A DNA stretch of 46,691 nucleotides, from the NCBI GenBank assembly GCA_026417515.1, contig JAOADC010000012.1, forward strand, positions 1-46,691. Reading direction: 5' to 3'. This DNA is from Actinomycetota bacterium (GTDB lineage Bacteria; Actinomycetota; Aquicultoria; SKW223). The position numbers and the translations under genes are program-made. Below the pieces are notes generated by a model. It searched no databases. It was not told the origin of the DNA and saw only the letters and a program-made list of their open reading frames with translations. Shown here piece after piece: positions 19,828 to 26,748 of this stretch (within the stretch, counting starts at the first letter, position 1; each line of letters starts with the position of its first letter).

Positions 19828-20730
19828 TTGATGGTTAAATCTGTAATCGATGTTGGAACAAACTCCACAAGATTGCTTGTTGCTAAGGTATCTGACGGTA
19901 AGGTTTCAGAAATAGTTCGATTGACCAAAATCACTCGGTTGGGTGATAAACTGAATGCAACGGGAAGGATATCCATCGAATCTGCAAAGAGGACTGCTGA
20001 TGTAATCAATGATTACTTAAATATTGCAAAAAAAGAAAACGCTAAAGTTATAGGTGTTTTCGGGACTCAGGCACTGAGAGAAGCCTCAAATAGAGATGAA
20101 ATTCTTGATTACTTTGAATCTGCAACTGGCAAACAGGTGAAAGTAATTAGTGGAGAAGAAGAGGCTATCTACTCATTTAAGGGTGCCACTCTTGAGCTAG
20201 GGGATAAAAAGAAGGTTGTTGTTGACATAGGCGGAGGTTCAACTGAAATCGCTTTTGGTGCAGGGCAGCCTGAATCAGTGGTAAGCACTGATCTGGGATG
20301 TGTGAGGTTTACTGAAAAATATGGTTTAGTAAATCGAGTAAGCAAAGATAAGGCTGAGGAAATAGTTAAAGAAATAGAAAACCAACTAAGATTAAGTTTC
20401 AGCAAAAAAAATTTAAGTGATTACCAGGCAGTTTTTTTGGGAGGAACAGCCACCACGCTGGCTGCTATTGCCCTGGGGCTTGAAAAGTACGATAGAAAGA
20501 AGGTTCATCTAACCTCTATCAGTAGAAGTACTATAGAAAATATAGCCTTCGAGCTTTCACTTCTTGATGCTAAAGAAAGATCGAAGTTTAAGGTTATCGA
20601 AAAGGAGCGATTAGAAGTAATTGCCGCTGGAGCTCTTATACTCTTAGGAATCATAAATGTATTTGAGATTGAAAACATAATAGTATCAGAGACCGATCTA
20701 CTGGATGGCCTACTTGTTTTTGCTGTTTAG
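19828..20730 (+). CDS. ppx: Ppx/GppA family phosphatase
   Basis: A 300-residue protein of the exopolyphosphatase / guanosine pentaphosphatase family with an ASKHA fold. Visible motifs are DVGTNSTRLLV (phosphate 1), FGTQALREASN, GEEEAIYSFKGA, VVDIGGGSTEI (phosphate 2) and GGTATTLAAI. It is the short form without the C-terminal HD domain of Escherichia coli Ppx. Whether it hydrolyses polyphosphate or pppGpp cannot be told from sequence. TTG 19828 has better SD spacing (AAGGG, nine bases) than ATG 19831. It begins immediately after the DUF501 stop. Confidence 0.93.
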   Translation: MMVKSVIDVGTNSTRLLVAKVSDGKVSEIVRLTKITRLGDKLNATGRISIESAKRTADVINDYLNIAKKENAKVIGVFGTQALREASNRDEILDYFESATGKQVKVISGEEEAIYSFKGATLELGDKKKVVVDIGGGSTEIAFGAGQPESVVSTDLGCVRFTEKYGLVNRVSKDKAEEIVKEIENQLRLSFSKKNLSDYQAVFLGGTATTLAAIALGLEKYDRKKVHLTSISRSTIENIAFELSLLDAKERSKFKVIEKERLEVIAAGALILLGIINVFEIENIIVSETDLLDGLLVFAV

Positions 20731-20775
20731 TAGTTGATTTTTGGTAAAATAATAGTTCTTAGGTTATTAGTTTGT

Positions 20776-20862
20776 GCCCGGGTGGCGGAACAGGCAGACG
20801 CAGTGGACTTAAAATCCACTGTCCGGATGGGCGTGTGGGTTCGAGTCCCACCCCGGGCACCA
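20776..20862 (+). tRNA. tRNA-Leu (anticodon UAA)
   Basis: An 87-base class II tRNA. The acceptor stem GCCCGGG (20776-20782) pairs with CCCGGGC (20852-20858), followed by A and an encoded CCA. The anticodon stem GTGGA/TCCAC closes CTTAAAA, anticodon TAA. A long variable arm (TGTCCGGATGGGCG region) and TTCGAGT T loop complete it. No convincing promoter of its own was seen, so it may be read from the ppx transcript. Confidence 0.96.
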
Positions 20863-20889
20863 TTTCTTTTTTAAACTCACATCAATTTT

Positions 20890-20913
20890 TTACTTTAATT
20901 AAAATTAAAGTAA
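20890..20913 (+). terminator. AT-rich perfect inverted repeat, possible terminator after tRNA-Leu
   Basis: TTACTTTAATT (20890-20900) and AATTAAAGTAA (20903-20913) are perfect reverse complements with two bases between. TAATTTT follows. The stem is AT-rich and therefore weak. It may end the tRNA-Leu transcript, or it could be a protein-binding dyad before the glutaredoxin gene, whose SD begins about ten bases downstream. Confidence 0.45.
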
Positions 20914-20935
20914 TAATTTTGGGTGGTGAATACAA

Positions 20936-21181
20936 ATGTCAGAAAAGCATTCAGTTACGATTTATACCTTGCCCACCTGACCTTATTGCCACAAAGCAAA
21001 GAGTTTCTTTGCTGAAAATGGAATTGATTTTCAGGAAAAAGATGTCTCAAACAATATGGATAACAGAAAAGAAATGCTTGAGTTATCCGGAGCTCTATCG
21101 GTTCCTGTAATTATTATCGATGACGAGGTCTTGATAGGTTGGAACGAGCCTCTTATCAGGAAGAAGTTGGGGGTGGAGTAA
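20936..21181 (+). CDS. predicted selenocysteine-containing glutaredoxin (in-frame UGA = Sec15)
   Basis: From ATG 20936 (SD GGTGGTGA) to TAA 21179-21181 one frame encodes 81 residues, interrupted only by TGA at 20978-20980, codon 15. Around it the protein reads VTIYTLPT-U-PYCHKAKSFF and later LSVPVIIIDDEVLIGW. This is the glutaredoxin fold, with the UGA exactly at the first cysteine of the CPYC redox motif, so the active site becomes U-P-Y-C. The cis-proline is in SVPV. A SECIS-like hairpin follows the UGA at the right distance. UGA is used as a normal stop in many neighbours, so a changed genetic code is unlikely. The gene abuts an AhpF-like reductase (next ATG at 21182), its likely electron donor. 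Selenoprotein glutaredoxins are known in some anaerobes. A Cys-to-stop mutation or sequencing error is the alternative. The selA, selB, selC and selD genes are not in this window. Confidence 0.85.
20986..21023 (+). promoter_or_regulatory. predicted bacterial SECIS element
   Basis: Immediately downstream of the in-frame UGA, AGCAAAG (20995-21001) pairs perfectly with CTTTGCT (21007-21013), closing the five-base loop AGTTT. A lower helix is possible (CCA 20989-20991 with TGG 21019-21021, plus two U-A pairs around a bulged G) across an internal loop. The apical loop begins 21 bases after the UGA and has G as its second base. Both features fit the known bacterial SECIS model: a loop 16-37 nt from UGA with G in its first two positions. 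It lies within the coding sequence. Confidence 0.75.
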
Positions 21182-22099
21182 ATGAAAGATCTGGTGATTT
21201 TGGGTGCAGGTCCTGCAGGTCTTACAGCATCTATCTACGCTGCCAGAAAAATGCTTGATTTTTTGGTTCTTACTAAGGACATAGGTGGACAAGCTATGTG
21301 GAGCGTGAAGGTTGAAAATTACCTGGGTTACACTCCAATAACAGGCCTTGAACTGGTAAATAAATTCGAAGAGCATGTAAAAGAGTTTGGTATTGAAATT
21401 GTTTACAGTCCAGCGCAGAAAGTCGAGCCAATTCCGGATGAAAGAATATTTCTGGTGCATACTGAAGATGGTAAGACGATTGAGACAAAGTCCGTTATAG
21501 TGGCAACTGGAAAGTCACCTCGTTATCTTAATGTGCCTGGGGAAAAAGAACATATTGGTAGAGGGATTGCTTTTTGTGCCACATGCGATGCTCCATTGTT
21601 TGCTGGACAAAATGTTGCTGTTGTTGGTGGCGGTAACGCGGCTCTTGATGCGGCTATGCAACTTACCGATATAGCAAAACAAGTCTATGTGGTTTCAATT
21701 GAGGACTGGACAGGGGACCCTGTAACTCAGAAGAAGCTCGAATCGAAAAACAATCTGACCGCTCTTAAATACTATGAAACACTTGAAGTTATTGGTGACG
21801 GTATGGTTAAAGGATTGGTTGTAAGAGATAGAAAAACAGGTGAAGAAAAAAGGCTTGATGTGACAGGCGTATTTGTTGAGATTGGAAGTGTTCCTAATTC
21901 TTATGTAGTGGAAGGAGTTTGTGAATTAAACAACCAGAAAGAAATTGTTATCAATTGCTACACTGAAACTTCCTACCCTGGTATATTTGCTGCAGGAGAC
22001 GTAAGCAGCATTCCTGACAAGCAAATTATTATCGCTGCAGGAGAAGGTGCAAAAGCTGCGCTAAGAGCCTACGAATACCTCTTGAGGCGGCCTGATTAG
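21182..22099 (+). CDS. trxB: AhpF-like thioredoxin/glutaredoxin reductase
   Basis: A 305-residue FAD disulfide reductase: FAD loop GAGPAGLTASIYAARK near the N-terminus, GGQAMWSVKVENYLGY, redox CATC around residues 138-141, dinucleotide loop VVGGGNAALDAA, and FAD motif GIFAAGDVSSIPDKQIIIAAGEGAKAA (cited by position, last 50 residues). The HRRxxxR motif that binds the NADPH 2'-phosphate in E. coli TrxB is replaced by SIEDWTGD. This region and the KQIIIA-GEGAKA segment resemble the C-terminal half of AhpF, an NADH enzyme, so NADH preference is inferred. The selenocysteine glutaredoxin ends directly before its ATG and may act as its partner, like a split AhpF. Related clostridial pairs (Cp9/Cp34) are known. 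Confidence 0.9.
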   Translation: MKDLVILGAGPAGLTASIYAARKMLDFLVLTKDIGGQAMWSVKVENYLGYTPITGLELVNKFEEHVKEFGIEIVYSPAQKVEPIPDERIFLVHTEDGKTIETKSVIVATGKSPRYLNVPGEKEHIGRGIAFCATCDAPLFAGQNVAVVGGGNAALDAAMQLTDIAKQVYVVSIEDWTGDPVTQKKLESKNNLTALKYYETLEVIGDGMVKGLVVRDRKTGEEKRLDVTGVFVEIGSVPNSYVVEGVCELNNQKEIVINCYTETSYPGIFAAGDVSSIPDKQIIIAAGEGAKAALRAYEYLLRRPD

Positions 22100-22104
22100 A
22101 ATAT

Positions 22105-23088
22105 ATGTCACTTGAATTTGGCCTTGAGGAAGAAGTATTTATCGTTGAAAGAAACAAGCCTGCACTAGACTCTCTTTATCCGCTTTATTCGCTTGTAAAG
22201 AACAATCCAAATTTTTACTACTTACATACTGCTGTAAACCTTGCTAGAGGTAAGGATATTCTAGATTTCTTTGTTGCATCAGTAGAAATCTCAACAGGCA
22301 TAGCAAGAACTCCTGAAGCAGCAATTGAACAGCTCAGGCTTATAAGGAAGGAGTTTGTAAAGGAATGCCCTCAAAAAGTAGCCTGCTTGGGTATGCTTCC
22401 TAACTATACCGAACATACAAGTCTTGTTTCAGGCTTTCACGTCCATATAAGTGGAGATTTCGATTTTAAAAAGGCAAGAATTGCTCTTGCGCACTATCTA
22501 CCAGCACTCTTACTTATAACTGCCAATTCACCTTCATTGGGAAATGATTATTTTTCCAATAGAATCCTCCAAAATCCTTTTTCGAAAGCAATAGTCGTTG
22601 ATAGTTACGCAAGATTTCAGGACATAATAATCAGTCGGAGGCTCAATACTCTTGAGATTCGTATTTTTGATCCATGTGTTGACCTTGATAGGTATCTTAT
22701 ACTACTTGAATTGATTGAAAAAATCATTCTATCAAATGAAAATGTAGAATTTGACTTCAGAAACTATGCTGAACTAAGGAAGGAATCAGCAATGCGTGGC
22801 ATTTCTTCAAAAAAGGTTGAAGCAATCGTTGATGAGATTTGTAGCAAATATGATGTTGATAAATATATTTTTACATATCCACCTGCGATACATACGAAGA
22901 AAATTTTCCTTGATTTAGGTGAAGAGCAGGCATATGCAAAATTGGATGCGCTTTACAGACAGGGCATTGAATATCAGGGCTCAAGATTGCCAAAAACACT
23001 TCGGGCGCTCCTTGGCTTTTTTGGCTACTATATACCAAAAATACCATTTTCAACCTACAAGTTTCTTAAGGAGCATGGATATATATGA
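22105..23088 (+). CDS. GCS2-family carboxylate-amine ligase
   Basis: A 327-residue protein of the glutamate-cysteine ligase type 2 (YbdK-like) family. It begins LEFGLEEEVFIVE (the metal/ATP-binding GxExE segment) and has STGIARTPEAAIEQL, the GFHVHIS motif, ITANSPSLGND and NTLEIRIFDPCVDL. It is shorter than the usual roughly 370 residues. Family members ligate glutamate to an amine, or are weak gamma-glutamylcysteine ligases; the substrate cannot be told here. It starts five bases after the reductase and overlaps psd by four bases, so it belongs to the redox operon. A role in making a low-molecular-weight thiol is a possibility, not shown. Confidence 0.8.
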   Translation: MSLEFGLEEEVFIVERNKPALDSLYPLYSLVKNNPNFYYLHTAVNLARGKDILDFFVASVEISTGIARTPEAAIEQLRLIRKEFVKECPQKVACLGMLPNYTEHTSLVSGFHVHISGDFDFKKARIALAHYLPALLLITANSPSLGNDYFSNRILQNPFSKAIVVDSYARFQDIIISRRLNTLEIRIFDPCVDLDRYLILLELIEKIILSNENVEFDFRNYAELRKESAMRGISSKKVEAIVDEICSKYDVDKYIFTYPPAIHTKKIFLDLGEEQAYAKLDALYRQGIEYQGSRLPKTLRALLGFFGYYIPKIPFSTYKFLKEHGYI

Positions 23089-23798
23089 TAAGAATAATCT
23101 TACCTTCTATCGCCATCCTTCTAATACTTATCTCTGGCATTGTCTATTATTTAAGATATATCTATTTTTTCAGAGATCCGGAACGCATTTCGCCAGCAAA
23201 TCCTGATTATCTCTATTCCCCATGTGATGGACTTGTCGTCTATGTTAAGAAAGTCGTCCGTGGGGAGATAGTTTCAGAAAAGCTTGGCAAAAAAATTCGC
23301 ATAGAAGAAATTTCAGGCAGCAAAAACGGAGAACGAATAAATATTGATGAAGGATGGTTGGTCGGCATCTATATGTCTCCACTGGATGTTCATTTCAATT
23401 ATGCACCTCAGCATTCGAAGGTAAAAAAAGTATTTTATAAATCTGCAAAAGTTAACTATCCAATGGTTGATCTATGGGAGTATATGAAGATGACATATTT
23501 GAAAAGGGCAGTAGATAACTTTTCCAAGAAATTTCATCTAGAAAATGAAAGAAATACCATAGTTCTCGATGTTTCTGGGCAGGATGTAGTCCTTATCGAG
23601 ATCGCAGATAAATTTGTTAATAAAATAGATTGTTTTGTTAAACCTGGTGATTATCTTAAGGCAGGTCAGAAAATCAGTTTTATAAGAAGGGGTTCTCAGG
23701 TCGATGTTTTGGTATCTTCAACTTCTTTCGAGCCAGTAGTAAGTAAAGGTGAAAGAGTTAAAGGAGCCATATCTCCAATTTTTAAGAAAAAATTTTAA
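23085..23798 (+). CDS. psd: phosphatidylserine decarboxylase (proenzyme)
   Basis: Psd decarboxylates phosphatidylserine to phosphatidylethanolamine at the membrane. The 237-residue protein has an N-terminal membrane segment (residues 4-24), then YFFRDPER, SPCDGLVVYV and VGIYMSPLDVHFNYAP. Near the C-terminus, in IRRGSQVDVLV, the serine is expected to become the pyruvoyl group after self-cleavage. The usual LGST or FGSR is RRGS here; the essential GS is kept. Length fits the short archaeal-type family. It overlaps the GCS2 gene by four bases (ATGA). Confidence 0.9.
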   Translation: MIRIILPSIAILLILISGIVYYLRYIYFFRDPERISPANPDYLYSPCDGLVVYVKKVVRGEIVSEKLGKKIRIEEISGSKNGERINIDEGWLVGIYMSPLDVHFNYAPQHSKVKKVFYKSAKVNYPMVDLWEYMKMTYLKRAVDNFSKKFHLENERNTIVLDVSGQDVVLIEIADKFVNKIDCFVKPGDYLKAGQKISFIRRGSQVDVLVSSTSFEPVVSKGERVKGAISPIFKKKF

Positions 23799-23851
23799 AT
23801 AAAGGCCCTTTTATGCTGTAAAATTGCAAAAATTTAGCGGAGGTCTGCAAG

Positions 23852-25639
23852 TTGAGGTTCCCTGGCAATAAAAAACTTTTATTGGGAAATGAAGCATTTG
23901 CACTAGGTGCATTCTACGGTGGAGCCCGTTATGGAACTGGTTATCCAGGAACTCCTTCAACCGAGATATTGGAGAATTTTTCAAAATACCCAGGTGTTCT
24001 GGCTGAATGGGCGCCAAATGAGAAATGCGCATTTGAAGCAGCACATGGCGCATCTCTTGCTGGGACGCGAACAATTGTTACGATGAAGCACGTGGGTCTT
24101 AATGTAGCAGCTGATCCTTTTGTTACTTCTGTTTATAGTGGCGTTAACGCAGGGTTGGTGCTGATAGTTGCTGACGATCCTGGATTCCATTCCTCTCAAA
24201 ATGAGCAGGATTCAAGGCATTATGCAAGGCTTGCATACGCGCCAGTATTCGAGCCAGCAGACTCTCAGGAAGCATTCAGTATGGTTGTCGAAGCCTTAAA
24301 TCTGAGCGAAAAATACGACACTCCTTTTGTAGTAAGGTCAACCACGAGGGTTTCTCACTCAAGTAGTTTGGTTGAAGTCGATTTTGAACCTATGGAGCCT
24401 GAAAATCGACCATATACTAAAAATCCTGAGAAGTATGTAATGGTTCCTTCTTACGCAAGAAAAAGAAAAGAATTGCTACTTAAGAGATTCGAGGCATTAA
24501 AGGAGTACTCTGAAAAATCACCATTTAACTCGGTTGAATGGGGTCATTCTTATATTGGTATTATTTCATCAGGAGTTGCTTACCATTATGCGAAGGAAGC
24601 TTTTCCTGATGCCAGCTTCTTGAAGTTAGGTTTTACCTATCCTCTTCCTGAAAAACTTATCAGGTCTTTTGCTTCAGAAGTTGAGTTGCTTTTGGTGGTA
24701 GAAGAATCCGATCCAATTTTAGAAACTGAAATAAGATCATTTGGTATAAATGTTTTTGGCAAAGAATACCTGCCTGAGGTTGGTGAACTTACACCAGATG
24801 CAGTTGCACAGGCGATATCAAATCTTTTAAAAGAAAAAAGAACAAATACGTACCATATTTCTTGGATGCCTAAATCTCCTGTTAATGACTTGCCTGCGAG
24901 GGCACCTGTTCTATGTCCAGGATGTGGTCATAGGAACCTCTTCTTTGTGCTTAAAAAACTGCGAGCGAAGGTGATGGGAGACATTGGATGTTACACGCTT
25001 GCTGTAAATCCACCGCTTTCTTCGATGGATACCTGCACCTGCATGGGAGCAGGTATAGGTGAAGCACATGGGTTTTCAAAAGCCATTCAAAAGACTTCTG
25101 ATGAAAAGATCGCTGCAGTAATAGGTGATTCGACGTTTGTTCATTCAGGAATAACAGGTTTGATCAATGCAGGATATAATCGTTCCAATATTCTTATCAT
25201 AATTCTTGACAATAGAACAACTGCAATGACAGGCCACCAGCCACATCCTGGCACAGGAAAAACTCTCATGGGCGAAAACACTTTTGAACTTGACTTTGAA
25301 AATCTGGCAAAAGTTTGTGGTGCTGATTATGTAAGAACAGTCGATCCTTATGATCTCAAGGAAACAGAAAAAGTGCTGAAAGAAGCTCAGGCAGCAAAAG
25401 GGGTTTCAGTAGTTGTAGCGAGAAGACCTTGCGTTCTTTATCAGAGAACAGAGGAAGGCTACTACTCTATTGATTTAGATGCCTGTACTGATTGTGGTGC
25501 CTGTTTGTTGCTCGGCTGCCCGGCTATTTCCAGGTTTGACGAAAAAATCATCATATCTTCAGATCTTTGCACAGCCTGTGGTGCCTGTGCCTTTGTCTGC
25601 AGATTTGATGCAATTTTTAAAATCGAGGAGGTAAAGTAG
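23852..25639 (+). CDS. iorA: indolepyruvate:ferredoxin oxidoreductase, alpha subunit
   Basis: IorA carries the thiamine-diphosphate site and iron-sulfur clusters of the enzyme that oxidises aryl-2-oxoacids (from Trp, Phe, Tyr) to aryl-acetyl-CoA with ferredoxin as acceptor. The 595 residues show an N-terminal pyrimidine-binding domain (GTGYPGTPSTEI), a central domain, and a TPP domain with CPGCGHRN and GDSTFVHSGITGLINA. Two C-terminal cluster motifs use C545, C548, C551, C556 and C573, C576, C579, C583. The start is TTG 23852 after GCGGAGGT. iorB follows immediately. It begins the amino-acid module. Confidence 0.95.
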   Translation: MRFPGNKKLLLGNEAFALGAFYGGARYGTGYPGTPSTEILENFSKYPGVLAEWAPNEKCAFEAAHGASLAGTRTIVTMKHVGLNVAADPFVTSVYSGVNAGLVLIVADDPGFHSSQNEQDSRHYARLAYAPVFEPADSQEAFSMVVEALNLSEKYDTPFVVRSTTRVSHSSSLVEVDFEPMEPENRPYTKNPEKYVMVPSYARKRKELLLKRFEALKEYSEKSPFNSVEWGHSYIGIISSGVAYHYAKEAFPDASFLKLGFTYPLPEKLIRSFASEVELLLVVEESDPILETEIRSFGINVFGKEYLPEVGELTPDAVAQAISNLLKEKRTNTYHISWMPKSPVNDLPARAPVLCPGCGHRNLFFVLKKLRAKVMGDIGCYTLAVNPPLSSMDTCTCMGAGIGEAHGFSKAIQKTSDEKIAAVIGDSTFVHSGITGLINAGYNRSNILIIILDNRTTAMTGHQPHPGTGKTLMGENTFELDFENLAKVCGADYVRTVDPYDLKETEKVLKEAQAAKGVSVVVARRPCVLYQRTEEGYYSIDLDACTDCGACLLLGCPAISRFDEKIIISSDLCTACGACAFVCRFDAIFKIEEVK

Positions 25640-26242
25640 TTGTCAGCCACAAACATAATAATTGCAGGCGTTGGAGGTCAAGGCAATATTGCAGCATCAA
25701 AAATCATTGGAGAAGCTGCCTTGATGCTTGGTTACGATGTCAAAATCACAGAAACTCATGGTATGGCACAGCGAGGTGGATCGGTCCACTCAATGGTTAG
25801 GTTTGGAGATAAGGTTTTTTCTCCACTGATTCCAAAGGGAGCATGCCAATATCTTTTATCTTTAGAAATTCTAGAAGGTTTAAGATGGGTTGAGTACCTT
25901 AAAGACGGGGCTTTTCTAATTGTCAGCACAGAAATAAGACCTCCTTATTCTGTAAGTGTGGGAAAAGATCATTATCCACAGAATATCGAAGAAATATATT
26001 CTAAGTATGGCCAATTATTGATGGTTCCAGCCAAAGAACTGGCATCTAAGGCAGGAAGTACACGTTCAGCAAATATTGTTATGCTTGGATGTCTGGCGTA
26101 CCTTACCAAAAGTATCAACAGTGAAGCCTGGATTGAAAGCATAAAGAGAAGATTTTATGGAAAAGAGAAAGTGATTGAAATAAATCTGAATGCTTTTCAA
26201 TTGGGCTACGAGTTTGCTTCAAATTCAGATAGAGGCAGGTGA
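25640..26242 (+). CDS. iorB: indolepyruvate:ferredoxin oxidoreductase, beta subunit
   Basis: The 200-residue gamma/beta-type subunit of the 2-oxoacid oxidoreductase family, partner of IorA and thought to hold the CoA-side domain. It has IIAGVGGQGNIAASKIIGEAA, then ETHGMAQRGGSVHSMVRFGD, both family hallmarks. The start is TTG directly after the iorA stop, eight bases from GAGGAGG. The genes are certainly co-transcribed and the subunits are expected to be made in equal amounts. Confidence 0.95.
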   Translation: MSATNIIIAGVGGQGNIAASKIIGEAALMLGYDVKITETHGMAQRGGSVHSMVRFGDKVFSPLIPKGACQYLLSLEILEGLRWVEYLKDGAFLIVSTEIRPPYSVSVGKDHYPQNIEEIYSKYGQLLMVPAKELASKAGSTRSANIVMLGCLAYLTKSINSEAWIESIKRRFYGKEKVIEINLNAFQLGYEFASNSDRGR

Positions 26243-26652
26243 TGAGTATGGTCAGACAGATTAATGTCTTTATGGAAAACAAAATAGGAAGACTGTATGA
26301 GATATGCAATCTGCTTGGAGAAAATGGAATAAATATAAGGGGATTTTCTCTTGCTGATATGGCGGACTTTGGCTTGCTGAGGTTGATAGTTGATAAAACT
26401 GATTTAGCCAAGGAAATCTTAAAAAAAGCTGATTTTCCTGTATCTGAATCCAAAGTAATTGTGGTTTCAGTTCCTGATGTTCCAGGTGGTCTGGCAAGAG
26501 TCTTAAAGACTTTTACTGATTCGGATCTGTCTGTTGAGTATACCTACATTGTGGCAAACACAAAAGTTGCATTTTCAGTTGATAATCTGGAGAAGGCAGA
26601 AAGTGTTCTTAGTTCAGCGGGGTTTGAAATACTAAGCGAAAACGAACTTTAA
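26242..26652 (+). CDS. tandem ACT-domain protein
   Basis: A 136-residue protein made of two ACT domains (about 5-70 and 72-136). The first reads QINVFMENKIGRLYEICNLL; the second has VSVPDVPGGLARVLKTF and ends near the stop. ACT domains bind amino acids and regulate enzymes allosterically. Stand-alone forms are often found next to iorAB and paaK genes, so this is probably a sensor for an aromatic or branched amino acid. Start choice between ATG 26242 (overlapping the iorB stop by one base) and ATG 26248 is open. A paralogue lies at 33911. Confidence 0.88.
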   Translation: MSMVRQINVFMENKIGRLYEICNLLGENGINIRGFSLADMADFGLLRLIVDKTDLAKEILKKADFPVSESKVIVVSVPDVPGGLARVLKTFTDSDLSVEYTYIVANTKVAFSVDNLEKAESVLSSAGFEILSENEL

Positions 26653-26677
26653 GAAAATTTTATATATTAAGCAAAAT

Positions 26678-26717
26678 TTGCATAATATTTGCAACATCTA
26701 AGGTTTAGTATTATAAT
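26678..26717 (+). promoter_or_regulatory. livK promoter with overlapping dyad operator
   Basis: TTGCAA (26689-26694), 17-base spacer, TATAAT (26712-26717): a near-perfect sigma-A promoter. The dyad TTGCA-TAATATT-TGCAA (26678-26694) overlaps the -35, and GCAAA-A-TTTGC (26671-26681) lies next to it, so three copies of the half-site lie just upstream of or over the -35. A repressor or activator site is likely; the regulator is unknown. Confidence 0.75.
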
Positions 26718-26748
26718 TCCTTGCATATCTCTTTTTGGGGGTACAGAA

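Noticed and set aside
20978-20980. Reassigned UGA codon (Trp or Gly code) as explanation for the in-frame TGA
   Set aside because: TGA ends many intact genes here (metG, tatD, rsmA, ridA, glmU, iorB, ntpA, ntpB), often in ATGA overlaps. The affected position is a catalytic cysteine, not Trp or Gly.
20995-21013. The hairpin after the UGA as a transcription terminator
   Set aside because: It has no following T run (TGAAAATGG), lies inside a conserved coding frame and its geometry fits SECIS.
20772-21110. 112-codon + strand frame running from the tRNA-Leu gene into the glutaredoxin region
   Set aside because: It begins inside the tRNA, reads the glutaredoxin DNA in another frame and has no family resemblance. 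The real gene there is the UGA-containing frame at 20936.
23799-23851. Promoter for iorA
   Set aside because: A TAAAAT follows TG, but the -35 region (TAAATA) is poor, so evidence is insufficient.
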